From positions 1 through 36,222 of the forward strand of contig JAQBQH010000298.1 of assembly GCA_028287105.1 (NCBI GenBank): a stretch of 36,222 bases of DNA, in the 5' to 3' direction. The position numbers and the translations under genes are program-made. The notes under the pieces are model-generated. The model was not told the DNA's origin. It made no database searches and saw only the letters and a list, made by a program, of their open reading frames with translations. Positions 33,502 through 36,222 of the stretch are shown piece by piece. Numbering within the stretch: the first letter of the stretch is position 1; every line of letters starts with the position of its first letter. This stretch comes from Myxococcales bacterium (lineage in GTDB: Bacteria; Myxococcota_A; Polyangia; Palsa-1104).

Positions 33502-36042
33502 ATGGGGAACTACTGCGCTCGAGGGAGGGGCCGGCGGCTGATGCCGCTGGTCCAGATGTTCATCGTAGCGGCGCTCGGGGGGTGCGGTAGCGGCGTCAAC
33601 AATCCGCTCGATCCCGGCGCCGGCGGCGGGGCCGATGCCGGCACGCCCGACCCGGGCACCGGCACCGGCGGCGGCGGCGGCGGCGCCACCGTCGCGCTCG
33701 AGCGCCCATCGCGGTCGAGCACCATCGCCATCACCGACGACGGATTCCTCGTCGTCATGGTCAATCCCGACGACGACTCGATATCGATCTTCAAGACCGA
33801 CGACAACAGCCGCGTCGCCAAGCTGACCACCGGCAAGGAGCCGTGGTCGGTGGTGGCCGCGCCCGACAACCGCACCGTCTACGTCGCCAATCGCGCCGAC
33901 GCGACGGTGGTCAAGGTCAGCGGCATCGACTCGCTCAAGCCCACGGTCTCGGCGCCGCTCGCCGTCGGCGCCGAGCCGACCGGCCTGGCGCTGTCGCCGA
34001 CGGGCGCCAAGCTCTTCGTCGCCGAGTTCGCGCAGGGCCGCGTCTCGCAGATCGACACCGCGTCGATGACCGTCACCGGCACCATCGACGCCCCGCTCCA
34101 TCCGCGCGCGCTCGCCGTCACCAACAACGGGGACCTCAACGACTCCGACGAGCTCCTCCTCGTTCCCGAGTTCTTCGGCGAGGTCGTGACCGGCCGCGAC
34201 GGCAAGGACGACGGGCTCACCGGCCGCATCCGCATGTACCACGTGTCGGATCTGACGCCGTCGATGCCGATCGTGCTGGCGCCGATCGACACCGGGTTTC
34301 TCAAGAACGGCACCGGTCCAGCGACGGTGAAGACCTCGCCCAATCAGCTCACGTCCATCACCATCCTCGACAAGCGCGTCTTCGTGACCTCCGTGTCGGT
34401 CTCGCCCGAAGGTCCGCCGCGCTTCGACAACAACGTGTTCCCGATCGTCTACGTCGGCGATCTCGACGGCCACGCCGAGATCCGCACGCCCGCCGGCTCG
34501 ACCAACCTCACGCGCAAGATCTTCGATGCCGTGCCGACGCCGTCGGCAACCACCCCGCGCTTCGCCTTCGGCGACGTGGTCGACCTGGCGTTCGTGCCCG
34601 GCAAGAACATCGCCTACGCCGTGTCGCGCGCCGCCGATGCGATCCAGCGCGTCGTGTTCGACGCCGACACCGTCAAGGTCGGCTCGACGCAGAACGCGCA
34701 GATCGACGTGCTCGGCAACGCCACGCTCGGCAACTGCCAGGCGCCCACCGGCAACGTCGCCAACGAGACCGCCACCCGCCTCTACGTGAACTGCTGGGTC
34801 AGCCGCCGCCTCGGCGTCGTCGACCTGACCAGCCAGTCGCTCATGGCTACCGTCGAGGCGTCACCGGCCCCGCAATCGGCCGACGAGCAGTCCGCCCAGC
34901 GCGGCAAGCGCTTCTTCTTCACCGGCCGCGGCCGCTGGTCCAACGCCGGCTCCAACGGAGCCAAGGGCGGCGAGGGCTGGTCGAGCTGCGGCAGCTGCCA
35001 TCCCGACGGCCTCACCGACAACGTCACCTGGACCTTCGCCGCCGGCCCGCGTCAGACGGTGTCGATGGCGGGCTCCTTCTCGCACGGCCCCGGCGTGCAG
35101 AAGCGCCGCATCTTCAACCACACCGGCATCTTCGACGAGATGCACGACTTCGAAGGCAACACGCGCGGTGTCTCCGGCGGCCTCGGCGCCATCACCAACG
35201 CCACCGACGTGGCGCAATGCAACAGCCTGACCGGCGAGACCGCCGCCGCGCCGCTCCCCGGCGGCCTGGCCGCCCCCGCCAAGGAGCTCGCCGACGGCAC
35301 GTCGTGCGCGCACAAGGATTGGGACGACATCGACAACTTCACGAAGGCACTCCGCCCACCCCACGCCGTCGTCGCCGACGCCGCGCAGGTCGCACACGGC
35401 CGCGCGCTCTTCGATCAGGGCGGCTGCGCCAAGTGCCACGGCGGCGCCGGCTGGACCGTCTCCCGCCGCTTCTACACGCCGTCGGCGACCGTCAACACCG
35501 CGCTCGCCACCGACGTGACCCAAAGCGCGTTCGCCCCACCCACCATCTGGCCCGCGACCTGGTCCTATCAGTCGAAGCAGATCGCCGCCGCTCAACCGAT
35601 CATCGCCGCCGATCCGACCGGCCCCGCGGAGAACGCCGCCGTCGGCCCCGCCCAGATCGCCTGCGTCCTGCGCAACGTCGGCACCTTCGGCGACGGCGTC
35701 GGCGGCAACCCCGCCCGCACCGACTCCCTCGAAGTCAAACCGGACGGCACCCGCGCCCAAGGCCGCAGCGGCTACAACGTGCCGTCTCTCTACGGCCTGG
35801 CCCTCGGCGACCCCTACCTCCACCACGGCCAGGCCCCAACGCTCGAGGCCCTCCTCACCGACCCCCGCTGGGCCTTCCACACCGCCGGCGGCGCCGCGAA
35901 CTTCCTCGCCGGCGCGAAACCCACCGACGTCGACGTGCAGGACCTGAAGGCGTTCCTCCTCTCGATCGACGCCACCCAACCGGAGCTCGCCATCCCCAAA
36001 CAAGGCGGCATCAGCTACGACGCCTGCCCCGCCGGCCCCTAA
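33502..36042 (+). CDS. Beta-propeller dihaem c-type cytochrome, lipoprotein (copy 2)
   Basis: 846 residues, same plan as the protein at 27749. The lipobox ALGGC (about Cys28) comes after a long basic n-region (RGRGRR), then a Gly/Asp/Pro/Thr linker. YVTN-type blades fill about 75-480 (PWSVVAAPDNRTVYVANRAD, EPTGLALSPTGAKLFVAEFA). The cytochrome part has CGSCH (496-500) and CAKCH (642-646), then the shared closing motif NVPSLYGLALGDPYLHHGQA. Extra Cys lie in the propeller and between the haem sites. An alternative start, ATG 33541, would give a normal short signal peptide but its GGAGG is 14 nt away. It probably works on the outer surface as its own sigma-54-driven unit. Confidence 0.88.
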   Translation: MGNYCARGRGRRLMPLVQMFIVAALGGCGSGVNNPLDPGAGGGADAGTPDPGTGTGGGGGGATVALERPSRSSTIAITDDGFLVVMVNPDDDSISIFKTDDNSRVAKLTTGKEPWSVVAAPDNRTVYVANRADATVVKVSGIDSLKPTVSAPLAVGAEPTGLALSPTGAKLFVAEFAQGRVSQIDTASMTVTGTIDAPLHPRALAVTNNGDLNDSDELLLVPEFFGEVVTGRDGKDDGLTGRIRMYHVSDLTPSMPIVLAPIDTGFLKNGTGPATVKTSPNQLTSITILDKRVFVTSVSVSPEGPPRFDNNVFPIVYVGDLDGHAEIRTPAGSTNLTRKIFDAVPTPSATTPRFAFGDVVDLAFVPGKNIAYAVSRAADAIQRVVFDADTVKVGSTQNAQIDVLGNATLGNCQAPTGNVANETATRLYVNCWVSRRLGVVDLTSQSLMATVEASPAPQSADEQSAQRGKRFFFTGRGRWSNAGSNGAKGGEGWSSCGSCHPDGLTDNVTWTFAAGPRQTVSMAGSFSHGPGVQKRRIFNHTGIFDEMHDFEGNTRGVSGGLGAITNATDVAQCNSLTGETAAAPLPGGLAAPAKELADGTSCAHKDWDDIDNFTKALRPPHAVVADAAQVAHGRALFDQGGCAKCHGGAGWTVSRRFYTPSATVNTALATDVTQSAFAPPTIWPATWSYQSKQIAAAQPIIAADPTGPAENAAVGPAQIACVLRNVGTFGDGVGGNPARTDSLEVKPDGTRAQGRSGYNVPSLYGLALGDPYLHHGQAPTLEALLTDPRWAFHTAGGAANFLAGAKPTDVDVQDLKAFLLSIDATQPELAIPKQGGISYDACPAGP

Positions 36043-36060
36043 CCCGCCCCGAGCTCCCGC

Positions 36061-36222
36061 CTACACCACCTGCCGCATCAACCACGTCCGCGGCGCACTC
36101 ACGGCCAGCCTCGACGCAAACGGATCCGGCCCGACGATCCGATAATGCTTGAACGCGTTGTTCAACAAATACCGCCGCGCACTCTTCACCATCGTCGGGT
36201 TCAACAAGAACTTCGCGTGATA
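36061..36222 (-). CDS. C-terminal end of an unidentified protein, 5' part outside window
   Basis: An open frame runs from the window edge to a TAG at 36061-36063, 53 residues, in a convergent arrangement 18 nt from the preceding gene's stop. It reads YHAKFLLNPTMVKSARRY, then LLNNAFKHYRIVGPDP and a hydrophobic end (TWLMRQVV). The YH.KF.LNP string is reminiscent of the tail of B12-binding radical SAM proteins, which is only a guess. Too short to assign. Confidence 0.55.
   Translation of the reverse strand, partial: YHAKFLLNPTMVKSARRYLLNNAFKHYRIVGPDPFASRLAVSAPRTWLMRQVV

Overview
This is a very GC-rich window (codon third positions almost all G or C). Many lipoproteins, a Ser/Thr kinase with a PEGA-like tail, FHA-type sigma-54 activators and large multihaem cytochromes point to a Myxococcota (former Deltaproteobacteria) chromosome. 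The phylum is inferred from gene content; there is no rRNA to confirm it.

Layout. (1) 1-5552, minus strand: a TetR-controlled tripartite RND efflux operon (tetR, TolC-like channel, lipoprotein adaptor, HAE1-type permease cut by the window start). A 30-bp palindrome lies over the promoter and the tetR start codon. (2) 5615-12662, minus strand: seven tightly packed genes encoding a complete candidate electron conduit from the quinone pool to the cell surface. In transcription order they are a decahaem OmcA/MtrC-family lipoprotein, a 12-haem lipoprotein, a beta-barrel, a 13-haem cytochrome, a NapC/NrfH-like quinol dehydrogenase, a small membrane protein and a monohaem cytochrome c. By motif count this is about 40 haems. 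(3) 12663-12982: a divergent control region with a tandem repeat, a palindrome and an ECF-type promoter. (4) 12983-16670, plus strand: a DGPF (YCII) protein, an ECF42-type sigma factor, a DUF899 protein and a DUF2182 membrane protein. Two near-identical promoter elements suggest the sigma factor drives both halves. (5) 16718-16790: tRNA-Pro(UGG), minus strand. (6) 16848-22669, regulatory block: a degenerate sigma-54-activator-like protein, then two paralogous FHA/AAA+/Fis activators flanking a membrane Ser/Thr kinase. (7) 22795-36042, plus strand: a membrane-anchored 4Fe-4S/flavin oxidoreductase with a Ycf48-like lipoprotein, then lipoproteins and cytochromes carrying unusual CX4CH/CX5CH haem motifs, two beta-propeller dihaem proteins and a small unrecognised gene. 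Three intergenic regions here carry GG-N10-GC (-24/-12) promoter matches. (8) 36061-36222: the 3' end of a minus-strand gene that runs off the window.

How it may work together (inference): the kinase and FHA activators form a phosphorylation-dependent switch that fires sigma-54 promoters ahead of the surface cytochrome and lipoprotein operons at 25.6, 31.5 and 33.5 kb. The separate conduit operon at 5.6-12.7 kb supplies a route for electrons across both membranes. The most notable observations are the conduit operon with Cys-rich inserts in its decahaem protein, the local sigma-54/FHA/kinase regulon, the CX4CH/CX5CH repeat cytochrome, and the self-consistent ECF42 promoter pair.
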